The translations under genes were made by a program, and so were the position numbers. The notes under the pieces were generated by a model. That model saw only the letters and a program-made list of their open reading frames with translations, was not told where the DNA came from and made no database searches. DNA of 64,000 bases from Antilocapra americana (lineage: Eukaryota; Chordata; Mammalia; Artiodactyla; Antilocapridae): assembly GCA_007570785.1 (NCBI GenBank), contig ML664183.1:15535634-15599633 (forward strand). The letters are read 5' to 3'. Below are positions 22,622 to 34,092 of the stretch, one piece after another (positions within the stretch are counted from its first letter, which is position 1; each line of letters begins with the position of its first letter).

Positions 22622-23434
22622 ATGAACGGCCACAACAGCTCCGAGCTCCACGTCCTCTGCAGCTCTGGCCAGCTGCTCCTGCAGCCCCTCTGGGACCGCC
22701 TGAGGACCTGGGAGGCTCTCATTCAGTCGCCCTTCTTTCCTGTCTTCTTCTCCATCACCACCTACGTGGGTTTCTGCCTGCCCTTCGTGGTGCTGGACGT
22801 GCTGTGCCCCTGCGTGCCCGCGTTGCGGCGCTATAAGATCCACCCGGACTTCTCGCCGTCGGCGCGGCAGCTGCTGCCCTGTCTGGGACAGACGCTCTAC
22901 CAGCACGTGCTGTTCGTGTTCCCCATGACGCTGCTGCACTGGGCTGTCAGCCCGGCCCTCCTGCCCACCGAAGCCCCCGAACTGTTCCAGCTGGTGAGCC
23001 ACGTGGTGCTCTGCCTGCTGCTCTTCGACACCGAGTTCTTCGTGTGGCATCTGCTGCATCACAAGGTGCCCTGGCTGTACCAGACCTTCCACAAGACGCA
23101 CCATCAGAATTCCTCCCCGTTTGCGCTGGCCACGCAGTACATGAGCGTCGGGGAGCTCTTTTCCTTGGGTTTCTTTGACATTGTGAACATCTTGCTGCTC
23201 CAGTGCCACCCTCTCACCGCCCTGACCTTCCACGTGGTCAACATCTGGCTGTCGGTGGAGGACCACTCCGGCTACGACTTCCCCTGGTCCACGCACAGAC
23301 TGGTACCTTTTGGGTGGTTTGGGGGCGTGGCGCACCACGACCTGCATCACTCCCAGTTTAACTGCAACTTTGCGCCTTACTTCACACACTGGGACAAAAT
23401 ACTGGGAACTCTGAGGTCTGCTCACGCCAAGTAA
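22622..23434 (+). CDS. CH25H: CH25H, cholesterol 25-hydroxylase
   Basis: Single-exon gene encoding 270 aa (human 272). It is an ER multi-pass di-iron membrane hydroxylase that converts cholesterol to 25-hydroxycholesterol, which restrains SREBP processing and is antiviral. Hydrophobic segments lie at about 38-62, 91-108, 122-142 and 180-210. Three His clusters expected for the fatty-acid-hydroxylase superfamily are intact: HLLHH (143-147), HKTHH (157-161) and HHDLHH (238-243). ATTYVGF-like and [11 protein letters not shown] blocks match the mammalian protein. Sequons are seen at N5 (NSS) and N163 (NSS); the N189 sequon known in human (NVT) is NIL here. The ATG at 22622 is chosen because it aligns with the family N-terminus and has 'catcATGA' context. 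The lack of introns is normal for this gene. LIPA lies about 7.5 kb upstream on the same strand. No frameshift or lost catalytic residue. Confidence 0.98.
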   Translation: MNGHNSSELHVLCSSGQLLLQPLWDRLRTWEALIQSPFFPVFFSITTYVGFCLPFVVLDVLCPCVPALRRYKIHPDFSPSARQLLPCLGQTLYQHVLFVFPMTLLHWAVSPALLPTEAPELFQLVSHVVLCLLLFDTEFFVWHLLHHKVPWLYQTFHKTHHQNSSPFALATQYMSVGELFSLGFFDIVNILLLQCHPLTALTFHVVNIWLSVEDHSGYDFPWSTHRLVPFGWFGGVAHHDLHHSQFNCNFAPYFTHWDKILGTLRSAHAK

Positions 23435-24010
23435 TGTGCACGTACCCCTCCCGGCATAGTGCCTGCTGCGGAGAGGTGTGGGTGCACCCCAGATCTGGGA
23501 CATTTCACACTTGAATCAGGAGAGACACACTTGAAGTGGACTTGAGGTGGTTTTGTTTTGTTGTTTCTTTTTCCGGTGGGTAACTTATTATCTGCTAGAA
23601 ACTTACAGAGAAAATCTGATGTATTTTTCACAATCTAATAAGGTAATTTATTGTAATGTTTGTATATCAGCAGTTGTATTCTTGATGTGGAATTCTTAGT
23701 CACTTCAATAGCCTTGATTTCTGGGTATAAAGTATCCAAAAATCACTGGCATATGTAAATAATCTCTAAAAAGATTTGTTTGTAGAACAAGGGATTTTAC
23801 TATGTTTGAAGGTGTCCTAGAACTAGGCTAAAAGAATATACTTTTATGGAGCATCTGATCTCTGACTGTAAAAATGGAAGCATGGTCCTGCTGGACAGTG
23901 ACTCAGATTATTGTACTTTTTAAAAATATTTTTGTAGACTTGTATATTTATATTGAAATAAATATTATTTATGCTTGAAAAAGAATAAAGCATTTAAACT
24001 CAACAAGTAC
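23435..24010 (+). other. CH25H: CH25H 3'UTR
   Basis: AT-rich, with several ATTTA-like pentamers near 23645 and 23945-23970, typical of unstable inducible mRNAs. Two AATAAA signals (23957-23962 and 23984-23989) mark the likely end near 24005. No SINE has entered it. Confidence 0.75.
23957..23989 (+). terminator. CH25H: Tandem poly(A) signals of CH25H
   Basis: AATAAA at 23957 and again at 23984, with a T-rich stretch soon after ('ctggcttctgtcattttcgt'). Confidence 0.75.
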
Positions 24011-24437
24011 TGGCTTCTGTCATTTTCGTAGTTTTAGTAGTTTGGCTGATAAAAACTGGAATGGAAGAGGGAAGTGGGATTGGAGAGGCTCATGAGTCTG
24101 CATCAGCCCAGCTGTGGAAAGAGAGGAGTCCAGTGGTGATGGAACTTGAAGGAAAGAAGGCAGCAGGAGAAGGGATCTGGTCTAGAGATTTCACAGAGGG
24201 GAAAACACCATTGTTCTGGATGTGTTTCAGCTGATTTCTGCATAACAGGGAACTAATGAGACTTACTCTATAACATTTTACGGAGAGTAAATTAAAAGTT
24301 TTTGCTCTCTGTAAAATTTTACAGCAAGATTAACACTGGGTCACCATTTCATTATTTGGGGAGAAGGGCTGTCTTGGGGGATGAATAAAATTAGTGAAGT
24401 CCTTTGCTTTGCAGAACTGTTCAGTGTCTGCTTTAAA
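24011..24437. other. Downstream flank of CH25H
   Basis: Unique-looking sequence. A short imperfect inverted repeat around 'taacattttacggagag' / 'ctctctgtaaaattttacag' (24270-24325) could form a hairpin. No gene. Confidence 0.4.
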
Positions 24438-24643
24438 GGGGCTCCAGGTGGCGCAGTGGTAAAAAAAAAATCCTCTTGCCAAGCAGGACTTGCAGGTTCT
24501 ATCCCTCAGTGAGGAAGATCTCCTTGAGTAGGAAACAGGAATCCACTCCAGTATTCTTGCCTGGAAAATTTCATGGACAGAGGAGACTGGCGGGCTGCAG
24601 TTCATGGGACCGCAAAGAGTCAGACACAACTGAGCTTGCATGC
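24438..24643 (+). mobile_element. Bov-tA SINE
   Basis: 'ggggctccaggtggcgcagt' to 'cacaactgagcttgcatgc', with an A-run inserted in the head (aaaaaaaaaa). Confidence 0.9.
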
Positions 24644-25730
24644 AGATAGGCAAGGGATTATGAATGAGCACCCCCCACCCCAACAACCTTTTGTAAAGCT
24701 ATCTAATACAAATGACCATCACACAGGTTGTCTCTGCAATTTGAAATTTTTGTATGTTCACTTTTCTTTGTGAAGCCATACATGCAAACTGCATACTCCT
24801 TTCTCAAAGAAAGAAAAAGTGTAATTTGGCCCTGGATCCTAGTTTCTCATCTGCAAAGGAGATTGATTGTGGGCCAGATGTTTTCATAGATTACAGTAAA
24901 TGTGCCTACAATTGACCACACACCAGTCACCCATCATATTCCCCATTCTACTGCTGCCTAATTGTTTTATCTTTGGAACATAGTTTAGATAGAAAGGGTA
25001 AAGTTAAAAAAAATCAAGACAATTTAAAAATCTGAAGGACAGCTGCTTTTCATGGAACTCTAGGCTCGTTATATATGCACTAAACTGTCTTGTTTAAAGA
25101 TGAAAAAAATCCATCTGAAGACTTAATAGCCACACTCTGTACCGGTGCTCCAAACATTTGGCAAAATACAATCAGATTGCCTGGCTGCCTGGCTGATTTT
25201 CTCACGTTCCCTTCCAATGACTGTGCCTTGTTGGCTTCTGCTAAAGTCACCTCCTTGATCGTCTGCAGCAGGACCATGCTGGGACTTAAAGACTGTATCA
25301 ATGAATAAAAGTGAAATTCACAGAAGCAGGTAGTGAAGGAAAAATGCTGCACTGGAGTTAGTGTATCAATATCATGATGCACATGGTGAGTGGAGAAAGA
25401 AAAGGAGGATGAACAGACTGGTGTAGAATATATAGTATTAGTGGCTTTGAGCAGCTTTAGGCATCCAAAAACAGCCTGCAAATCTTGGATAATGACAGTT
25501 AATTAAAGCTCACTTCCAGAGAAATTTTGAAATAGGTCATCCTGTCTCACTGTAAGGGAATTTCCCACTTAGGACAAATTGTACACATGGAAATTACTTG
25601 GGTTTAGAAACACTTTACCAGAGTTGGATGTCTTACCAGTTTTTAATACCTCTGAAAGTGGAATGGGGAAGTGGAGAGAATGAGCAATTTCTCAGTTTTG
25701 AGAGAATAATAATAATAATAATGAAATAGT
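24644..25730. other. Intergenic, no gene recognised
   Basis: Mixed sequence with a small (AAT)n at about 25705-25723. The opposite-strand ORF of 133 codons at 25080-25481 has no recognisable domain and unremarkable composition. Confidence 0.4.
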
Positions 25731-25930
25731 GCACATTTGCTTGGACTTTCTCACATCTTTTCACTTGCTCCTCACAACTGCACTCTAAGGGATGTAGAAT
25801 AACTTATCATTATTTTTCCATGTTATGAATGGAAAATTGGTACCTGCACCAGTTAAGTGACTTGCTCCAGATTATAAAATACTTGGAGGCAGTTCTTGAA
25901 CTTAGGTCTCATAGCATGTACTGTAACTAT
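25731..25930 (-). repeat. MIR SINE relic
   Basis: The antisense MIR pattern 'cctcacaactgcactctaag ... agttaagtgacttgctccag'. Confidence 0.6.
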
Positions 25931-26189
25931 CTTTGGATGATGTTTATGATAATATTCACAACTGGCAATTGAGCTGAAAACTCTGCAATACCAATAAATG
26001 GTCTCCCTCTGCTATTCCTTCCCCATCAAATACAGCTTCCCCCTCCCCAAATTCAAAGCCCCTGCTTGGCAGGGGAGAAAGCCAGGTCAGTCTTAGCAGA
26101 ACTTGGGAAAGCATGAAGCATGTTAAAGGCTCTATTTTCTGCATCTCTCATTGCACATCAGATTGTCTGGGAGAGGGAAGGGGACTTGA

Positions 26190-26345
26190 CTTGGGACTTA
26201 ACTAGCTGAGCAACTCTGGACAAGTTACTTAACCTTTCTGTGCTTGGCTTCTTCATCTGTAAAATGTAGATAATTATAGAACCTGTTGTGAGGGATTTGG
26301 GGCTTCTATATGTGAGTGCTATTAGGGTTAGAGGTCTTGACTGTA
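26190..26345 (+). repeat. MIR SINE relic
   Basis: 'caagttacttaacctttctg' and 'cttcatctgtaaaatgtaga' are the diagnostic MIR core. Confidence 0.75.
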
Positions 26346-26456
26346 TTTGTGTTTGCTGTAAATGATGCTTCACAGTGTGAGCCCTGGGGCAGCACCAGAA
26401 TCATAACCTCTGTCCACACACATGTTTGACCTTTACCATCTACAGAGAACCAAAAA

Positions 26457-26477
26457 ATAAATAAATAAATAAACAAA
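26457..26477 (+). repeat. (AAAT)n microsatellite
   Basis: About five AAAT units. Confidence 0.8.
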
Positions 26478-27198
26478 TGCCAAGTTTTTGATCCTGCTGT
26501 TATCAAAGCTGTTTCTCTCATCGTCCTTTCAAAGCCAAAGTGTTGGAAAGAGACAGAAGTCTGTGTTTGTCGGATTCTGCTTCCGCATCACTGAGTCATC
26601 CCCCCACCTCTTCCTGACGCTTTCACTCCCCATTCACTGCCACCGTCCTATTGACCAAATCCAGTGGTTTCCCACCCCTTGGTTTTCAACCTCCCCAGCT
26701 TTGTTTTAAAGGTATTTGTGTCTGCTCACCGACCTTCAGAATATGGTTCTTCCTTGGGTTTAGTGAACTTTCTCTAAGCTGTTTTCCTTCCTAATTCTCC
26801 AGCTGTTTCTTCTTCCTTCACTCTCTTCACTCTCCTTGGCAGAGAAGCAGCCTCAAGCTTCTCCTCATTTTATTGAAAAACATCTATGTTGTGTGTACTG
26901 GCTATCCTTCCTACCTTCTTCTGCTGTACCCTCTAAATCTCCACTCACATTGCATTCTAGTGAACACACAGGCACCTAAACCTGCATAGGCCATGTGAGT
27001 GTGCATATATGCACATCATATGTGTACACACTATACATGTACCTACCACACACAGACTATATGTCCACATACTGTTATACAGACACAGACATGTATTTTC
27101 CCCCTAGACATGTGTGCAGGAACATGCACAATACATGTATGAACACTATATATGGACAAACATACTTTATAACCTTTATAACCCCAACATGTATATAT

Positions 27199-27285
27199 TG
27201 TTGTTTAGTCACTAAGTCATTTCGACTCTTTTGCAACCCCTGTGAACTGTAACCCACCAGGCTCCTCTGTGTGTCCTGGAGAAGG
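27199..27285 (-). mobile_element. Bov-A SINE fragment, antisense
   Basis: 'gttgtttagtcactaagtca ... aacccaccaggctcctctgt'. It is preceded by low-complexity CA-rich sequence at 26990-27195. Confidence 0.8.
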
Positions 27286-27889
27286 TCACAGTATACTAGG
27301 AAAAAGAATCAGGCAAGCAATTGCATCTAATCTAATGTAGTTTGTGCTATAATGCGGGGAGGGTGTTAACAGATTGCTACAGAAGCCCAAAGAAAGACTG
27401 GTCATTTGAACACTAGAAATCATGAAGGGTTTGTGTGCATTCACTGGGTGGGGTAAAGGACATACCTGGAAGAAGAAACAGCACTGTAAATCAGAGAGAG
27501 ATGAGATAACAGAAACAGATAATATGAGCTCTCAGCACTGGGTGAACAAGGAAGGAACATCAAGGCATATTGTCTTGCCACTTGACAAGCTGTTGAAGCT
27601 GCCTAGAACTGCTTGCTCATTTGCCCTTGCCACAGGGACTTGGGAAATTATATGGAAAATTGTTTTGACATGAAAGTTAGGCCTTGCTATTACTTGTCGG
27701 TTTATGATGAATCCTGGATGAATTGAAAACTGCATTAGGAAATGATATGCTAGGCAATGGTTGGTGAGTGGGATTTGAGTGAGAGTTCCACAGATCTTAA
27801 GCAAAGTGGTGATATAATCAGATCTGGTGGAAGATGTTAGCTGGCAGCAGAGAATGGTAGTGGTGGGTCTAGCTAGGACTGTCGGAGGT

Positions 27890-28085
27890 TCTGCCTGGAT
27901 TCCAATCCTTCCTCCACTGTTTTTGAACTTGTGGGTTTGAACAGATTACTTCATTTAAGGCTCAGCTTCCTCATCTGAAAAAGAAGGCAGTAATACCTAC
28001 TTGAAGAATTATGGTGAGGAATAAAGAAGATACTTGGAGAATTTAGCACTCTGCTTCACCTAGAACAAAACCTGTAAATAGTAAC
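27890..28085 (+). repeat. MIR SINE relic
   Basis: 'agcttcctcatctgaaaaag' and 'agtaatacctacttgaagaa' match the MIR core. Confidence 0.65.
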
Positions 28086-28218
28086 TCCTTCATTAGAAGT
28101 TGTTACAGAAGGGTTATGATTTCAGGTGAGAGATGATAACTGTGTTCCAAAACAAGTTGAGAGAGGTGGAGAGGAAGACATGGATTTCTCTCTTAACATA
28201 AAAGTAATACATGCTCAT

Positions 28219-28430
28219 GGGGTCCCTCGTGGCTCAGTGGTAAAGAATCCACCTGCCAATGCAGGAGACACAGGTTTAATCCCTGAGTCAGGAAGATCCC
28301 CTAGAGAAGTCAATGGCTAACGGCTCCAGTCTTCTTGCTTGGGAAATCACATGGACAGATGAGTCTGGCCAGGTACTATCCATGGGGTCTCAAAAGAGTC
28401 AGACATGACTTAGCAACTAAACAACAGTAA
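28219..28430 (+). mobile_element. Bov-tA SINE
   Basis: 'ggggtccctcgtggctcagt' to 'gacatgacttagcaactaaa'. Confidence 0.92.
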
Positions 28431-29924
28431 CACATGCTCATAGAAAAATGTCAAACCTAGAGTACAGTGTAAGGTAAAAAGTAACGTCCATCTCCGTTTA
28501 ATGAACTTACTTCCACCCCAGATATAATCACAGTTAACCCTTTTTCGGATGCCAAGCCCAAAGTCAGTCATTCAGTGTCTTTTTCTCTCTCTCCCTATCA
28601 GCTGGGATGCATTCAACGGTTTGCATTAAATCAAGGCATTAAAGGAAGTTGTGAACAGAAATTCTTTGGACTAAGGCCCAAGAATATTTCCTCTTTATCT
28701 TTTGCTTATTTCTTTTTTCTGTTCCTTTTGATCATTACTCAAAACAAGAAGAGAAACTCGAGTTGTCTCCCATCCACAGGTCGCATGGTGTCCCTGAACT
28801 GTCTGGCCCAGAGGAAAAGCAAAGTTTTCCTCGCTTCCCCTTCGAATGCCTGCAGTGCTTCTCTGGCACCTCTTGCAGTGAGGTTGCTATGAGTCCGACA
28901 TGATTTAGAGACTGAAAAGCAACAACAGTGACTTTACCCTCTGCCTTCTAGCAAAGCAACTATCTTCTCTCCCAGGGGAAAAAGGTTTCTGAAAGAAGAG
29001 GTCCTGTCTTATAGATCTTTGATCCCTTCAAGGATCTTACACTTGAAAAAAGGTCAATAAATGTCTCTGGCACGGAGGTTCAAGGGCCTGGAGTCTGAAA
29101 TGCCTGGGGTTGAGCTGCCTGATTTTCTGCTTTGGGAGAACTCATTGGATCACTCTGAGTACGAGTTTTTCTGTCTCTGCTTCTCTGCACATTGGGTGGA
29201 GTTTGGGGTAATAACTGACCTTGCCTACTTCCTCAGGTTGCCGTGATTCTCTAATGAGATAGAGCAGCGAATTGCTGAGTGGCTGTGGGGTGATGTGGAC
29301 CTTTGGCATCTATGGAGGCATGAAGGCTATACGGTCGCCATCTCCTTCCATTTCTGCCATGACCACACTCTTGCATGGATGGAGGGCTTCCTCCATCAAG
29401 CTCCTGCCTCTAGGGCTCCAGATTTCACTTTACCTGTATTCCTCTCCTCTGCACGCCCTTGCTCTTGCTGCCCTGAGTGAATCTCAGGAGACGATAGGAT
29501 GAGCAGGAAGCCTCAGAGAGACCAGAAGTAGAAGAAGCCGGCCCCAGAGTAGGACAGTTTGTAGAATTAGCCGGAGTGCTAGTGTTTGTCCCAGAGTCAG
29601 AAGTAGTGACTGAGACATGCCAGGAAAGAGCTCTTCTTTCTGTGCTAAGGACAGGTTCCAAGCCAAGAGTTGCAGCCTGCTAAATCAGTAGAATCTGGCC
29701 GTAAAAGGCTTTTAAAAGAAGAAGCCTCTTGGAATTGGACAGTAACTGCCAAGAAGTCACCCTCCCGTCAGCAGTTTGAACTCCCTGTTAGGCTGCAAAA
29801 AGGAAGAGTGGCCCATGCTTGGCAGTGGGTTCAATCTGTCTGAGATCGAAGGATCTCACCAAGGGAAGATAGCTCACGTGCTGACATTGTCAAGCTCAGA
29901 GATTCTACAAATGCTTGGGCTGAG
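28431..29924. other. Intergenic, no gene recognised
   Basis: A SINE tail-like piece at about 28880-28930 ('gagtccgacatgatttagag') and a MIR-like trace at about 29090-29260. The ORFs here are short and unconvincing. Confidence 0.4.
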
Positions 29925-30045
29925 ACGGCACTGTCCAGTTTCCCTATTTTAGGAATAAGGAAACTGAGATTCGGAGATGGGAAGTGATGTTCCTGGGGTC
30001 ACACAGCTGGGTTAGAACTCAAAGACCTACGCTCTCCCTGCTTTT
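29925..30045 (-). repeat. MIR SINE relic
   Basis: 'aataaggaaactgagattcg' and 'gtcacacagctgggttagaa', the antisense MIR core. Confidence 0.7.
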
Positions 30046-30329
30046 TCCCTGCTGCTTCCCTCCCATCTCCTGGGTCCTGGGGACTATCTCTTGCTGAGTA
30101 GCAGAAGTGCAGTTATGGGACACTGCTTAGAAATTGTTGCAATCTGTCTTCTTCATTAATCATTTGCATAAACACAACACAAACAGCTTTGCCGAGTTGT
30201 GGGAACTTGAGTGAAGTGTTCATTTCAAATTTTGCTGAGATCTATTTTGCTCTCCTTCATGGGTACTTGGTGTAAACTTTTATTCCTGTGAACTCTGAAA
30301 ATCTTGTTTTAGAAAATGTCTAAGAGCAT

Positions 30330-30960
30330 CTTAGACAATGAAATGCAACTCAACAATAAGTAAAAATGAACTATTGATGCATACAAAAAACAAAGATGAA
30401 TCTATTTGTTTGAAATAATGATGCTGAGTAAAGGAAGCCAGACCAAAAAAGTGTGTACTATATGATTCCATATATATTCCTGGGCTTCCCAGGCGTTATC
30501 GATGGTAAAAATAAAAAACCTTGCCTGTCAATGTGGGAGATGTGGTGTTTGATCTCCAAGTTGGGATGATCCCTTGGAGGAGGAAATGGCAACTCACTCC
30601 AGTATTCTTTCCTGGAAAATTCCAGGGACAGAAGCCTGGCAGGCTACAGTCCATAGGGTTGCACAGAGACAGACATGACTAAAGCAGCTTAACATGTAGC
30701 ATATGGTTCCATGTATGTGAAATTCCAGAAAATGTAAATGAATTCATAGGACAGAAATTTGTATGACTGTAGCAGTTTGGGGGAAGGAGAGTGGCTGTAA
30801 AGATGGATCACTAAAGGGCAGGAGAAAGTTTTAGAAGTGAGGACTGTTCAGTATCTTTGATTATGGGTTTGATTTCATAGGTGTATACATATGTTAAAAT
30901 TTATCAAATCGTGTACTTTAAATATATGTAGTTTATTGTATATCAATCATAGTAGATGAT
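30330..30960 (+). mobile_element. Old L1 3'UTR split by a SINE
   Basis: 'tgctgagtaaaggaagccag' and 'tatgattccatatatattcc' on the left and 'ggttccatgtatgtgaaatt', 'gtgtactttaaatatatgta' on the right belong to one old L1 3' end. Interrupted by the SINE at 30481-30692. Confidence 0.75.
30481..30692 (+). mobile_element. Bov-tA SINE nested in old L1
   Basis: 'tgggcttcccaggcgttatc' to 'agacatgactaaagcagctt'; flanked by similar 'atatg(g/a)ttccat' sequence. Confidence 0.9.
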
Positions 30961-31920
30961 AACGATGACAGTGATGATAAGTTAATCCAGGACCTTATAT
31001 TTTAATTTTAGTTTTGAAGCTATTTTGCCATGAAAAAAAATATGGCAGGAGGCTTGATTATAACATCATAGACACAAATGCACACACATAGGCAGTCTAA
31101 GAACCATCCTTTGCTTATCTGTTTCCTGACCTGTAAGAGTCAGCCTCAGGTGGAAAAAGACCTGTTTGAGAACCTGAAAAATCCAGACTGCTTTGTCTAA
31201 GGATCTCCCCAACATGCCCCTCTGACCTCTCCCCAGAGTTCAGGAGCAGCCATATTTGGCTCTCTGATCTTCTGTTGTGGCCGCAGATTCCTGGACCTGG
31301 GTTGGAATCTGATCCACATAGGAATATTATTATTATTTCCCAAGAATTTGGGAACTAAGTAAGTCTACTGTCCTGTGCCATGTGCATGGAAATGCAGAGA
31401 AAGATCATCCACCGAACAAAAGGAGGATGAGCAGATTTCCAAGGAGGAGGGATGATACACACACAGCCTGGGAAGGAGAGTTGGGAAGAGAGGGTTGTAA
31501 GGCCAATCAGCCATTTTGGTTTCTCCAAAATGGAGACTCCACAGTCTCCATTGTGGAACCTTTGGGGACTCCACAGGATCCAGAGAGTAAGCCCTGCTGT
31601 ACCTGCTGCCTGTTCGATGACTTTCCAATACATTCCTCTTCTCGACTATTTAAATGGCTTTCTGGTTCTTGTCAAAGAGAACACTGATGAGAGCATGAGG
31701 GTTCCGTGCTGTCCTCCTGCCTTTAGGCTGAAGGAGGAGATCTCTTTGGTGTAATCAGTCTAGGGGTTACGGATGGTTTTCTTCAATGAACAATGAGTAG
31801 GCACATCATATGTGATGGCCACCGGCTGTGTGGCTCCACAGCCCAGATGGACAAACTGATCCTGCGTGGCTCTTAGGAGAATGGGAGGCATGCATTGTTT
31901 TAACATTATGTATTGATTGT
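30961..31920. other. Intergenic, no gene recognised
   Basis: Short overlapping ORFs on both strands at 31355-31754 have no domain I recognise; contains a local inverted repeat around 'ggtttctccaaaatggagac' (about 31519-31553). Confidence 0.4.
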
Positions 31921-32039
31921 TGTTGCTTTTTAGTTGCTCGGTTGTGTCTGACTCTTTGTGACTCCATGGACTGCAGCGTGCCAGGTTTTCCTGTCCTTCC
32001 CTGTCCATCTCTCAGAGTTTGCTCAAACTCATGTCCATT
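31921..32039 (-). mobile_element. BovB 3'-end fragment, antisense
   Basis: 'gttgctcggttgtgtctgac' to 'gagtttgctcaaactcatgt' and 'ccattg', the reverse of the BovB tail. Confidence 0.8.
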
Positions 32040-32192
32040 GCGGAAGATCCCCTGGAGAAGGAAATGGCAACCCACTCCAGTACTCTTGCCTGGAGAATCC
32101 CATGGACAGAGAAGCCTGGTAGGCTATACAGTCCATGGGGTTGCAAAGAGTCGGACACGAATGAGCGGCTTCACTTTCACTTTTCACTTTTA
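32040..32192 (+). mobile_element. Bov-A monomer with GAAA linker
   Basis: A sense Bov-A body ending 'gagcggcttcactttcactt' then 'ttcactttta'. On the minus strand this reads as GAAA repeats (32169-32190), the same IRF-like linker as at 19926. Confidence 0.88.
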
Positions 32193-32654
32193 TTCTGGAT
32201 AGCCATCTTTGAAGTGGGTGCCTCTGGCAATCAAAACTTAAGCCAGGTGCTTAGATCACAGAAAGACAAAAAAACCACCATCAGGGTTTACACAACGTAT
32301 AGCTATTCTGGTGGGTGTGAAGTGATATTGTGGTTTTGATTTGCATTCCCTAATGACGAATGAATGATGTTGAGCTCAGGAGTGGGAGATTGGACCAAGG
32401 TAAGTTAAGATTCAGCCATGTTTACCCCTTGATTAAGCACTTTCCTGCCTCCTAAGCTTTTGGTTAGGTTCCAAGTCCCAAAAATGTTGTTTCTGAGAGT
32501 TTTTCCAATATCTTTAAAGGGAAAATTTTGGAGTTTTTTACCTTGCATTTTCACTAATGACATCCACTTTGTATGTTTTGAGTGGTTTCAAATTCATGGA
32601 GACTTCTTTTGTGGTTTAGAATGTGGTCTATCAGCAAATGTTTCATGTGTACTC

Positions 32655-33003
32655 ACATTAGTTTGGCCTACTGTAACGCAATACCATTGACTGAGTGGCT
32701 TGAATAACACCTATTTATTTCTCACAGTTTTGGAGGCTGAGAGGTCCAAGATCACTGGCAGATCAGTTCCTAACAAGGGTCCTCTTCCCCACTTGGAGAT
32801 GGTCACCTTCTTGCTATGGCCTCAGGTGATGCAGAGCATGCTCTGGACTCTATTCCTCTTCTTGTAAGGACACTAGTCCCATTATGAGAGTCCAACCCTC
32901 ATGACTTAATTACCTTCCAAGAGCTCAACTCCAAACCATTGCACTGAGGGTTAGAATTTCAACTTATGAATATAGGAGGTGGGGACTTATTCAGTCTATC
33001 ACA
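32655..33003. repeat. Old mammalian interspersed repeat
   Basis: 'ctgtaacgcaataccattga', 'ttctcacagttttggaggct' and 'ttcaacttatgaatatagga' are hallmarks of a widespread old repeat family, also at 51815-52262. I do not assign the name. Confidence 0.6.
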
Positions 33004-33289
33004 GTACTTGAAAACAGTATTTATTCTAGTGCAGTGAGTGTTCTGTAATAGTCAATTACATAAAGTTGATTGAAGTGTTATCCAGGTCCCCTATATATTT
33101 ATTTTCTTTCTACTTGTTCTGTCAGGCTTTGAAAGTGAGTTTTTGAAGTTTCTGCTTATAATTGTGAACATGTCTATTTCTCATTTTAGTTCTATCAGTT
33201 TTTGCTTCATGTACTCTGAACTCTGTTGTATAAGGAGCAGAAACCTTTACAGTTATTATGCACTTCTATGAGTGCATACCATGAGTACC

Positions 33290-33765
33290 AACTATGTGAT
33301 GTCGACTAAAAAAGATGTACAACTTGAGAGTTGCGAGTTAAGTTTTATTTGGGGAAAAATGAGGACTGCAGCCTGGGAGGCAGCATCTCAGATAGCTCTG
33401 AGAGTCTGCTCTAAAGCAGCAGTTGGGGAAGGTCAATATATAAGGTTTCAGTAATGGAGGAGTTCAGTATCTTAAGCACTCATTTTACAAAAGGGTTTTT
33501 TTGTTAGTCATGAGGCTCTGATGTCACCAAGAAGGGATTCAGTGCTTCTCTAGATGTGAGGAGATGCAAGAATTGAGATCACAAAATCTGTTCCTAAAAA
33601 CATCCAACTATCCAAAGACCTGTCCCACCAGATTCCCTGGAGCACAGAGTGCCTCACTCCACCCTGAACTCTCTCAAGGGTTGTTGGAAGTCAACAGCTC
33701 TAACTGCACAGGGTTCAGTCTCCAGAGAGGCAGATGGCAAACGCCTTTGTTGTTCAGTCATTGGC
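33290..33765. mobile_element. LTR-like endogenous retroviral relic (solo)
   Basis: 'acaacttgagagttgcgagt', 'tttatttggggaaaaatgag' and 'cagatagctctgagagtctg' are typical of a ruminant ERV LTR family. No internal retroviral genes adjoin it, so it is probably a solo LTR. Orientation not settled. Confidence 0.6.
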
Positions 33766-33854
33766 AATGCTCTTGTAATTTGTAGTTGACAGTGACAAGC
33801 ATTCTCTAACCAGGTTTCTTTACATTAACTCTATTGGTTTTTAATATTTATTTG

Positions 33855-34092
33855 TCTATTTTTGGCTGTGCTGGGTCTTCCTTGGTGCATGTGGGCTTCC
33901 TTTAGTTGTGGCGACTGGAGGTTACTCTCTGGCTGTGGTGCGCAGGCTTCTCATTGTGGAGGCTCCTCTGTTGTCATGTGTGGACTGCGTCACTCTGCGG
34001 CACGCAGAATCCTCTTAGACCAGGCACTGAAGCTGTCTGTGTCTCCTGTATTGGCAGATGAACTCCCAACTACTGGACCACCAGGGGAGTCC
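33855..34092 (-). mobile_element. CHR-type tRNA SINE, antisense
   Basis: 'tttttggctgtgctgggtct' to 'ctggaccaccaggggagtcc', the cetartiodactyl CHR SINE in reverse. Confidence 0.8.

Noticed and set aside
22547..23503. 318-codon open frame on the minus strand over CH25H
   Set aside because: It is the mirror of the GC-rich CH25H coding region; its His/Gln/Arg-rich text has no domain, and the + strand product is unmistakable.
25080..25481. 133-codon minus-strand ORF
   Set aside because: No domain, no start context or neighbour supporting a gene; length is within chance for this much sequence.
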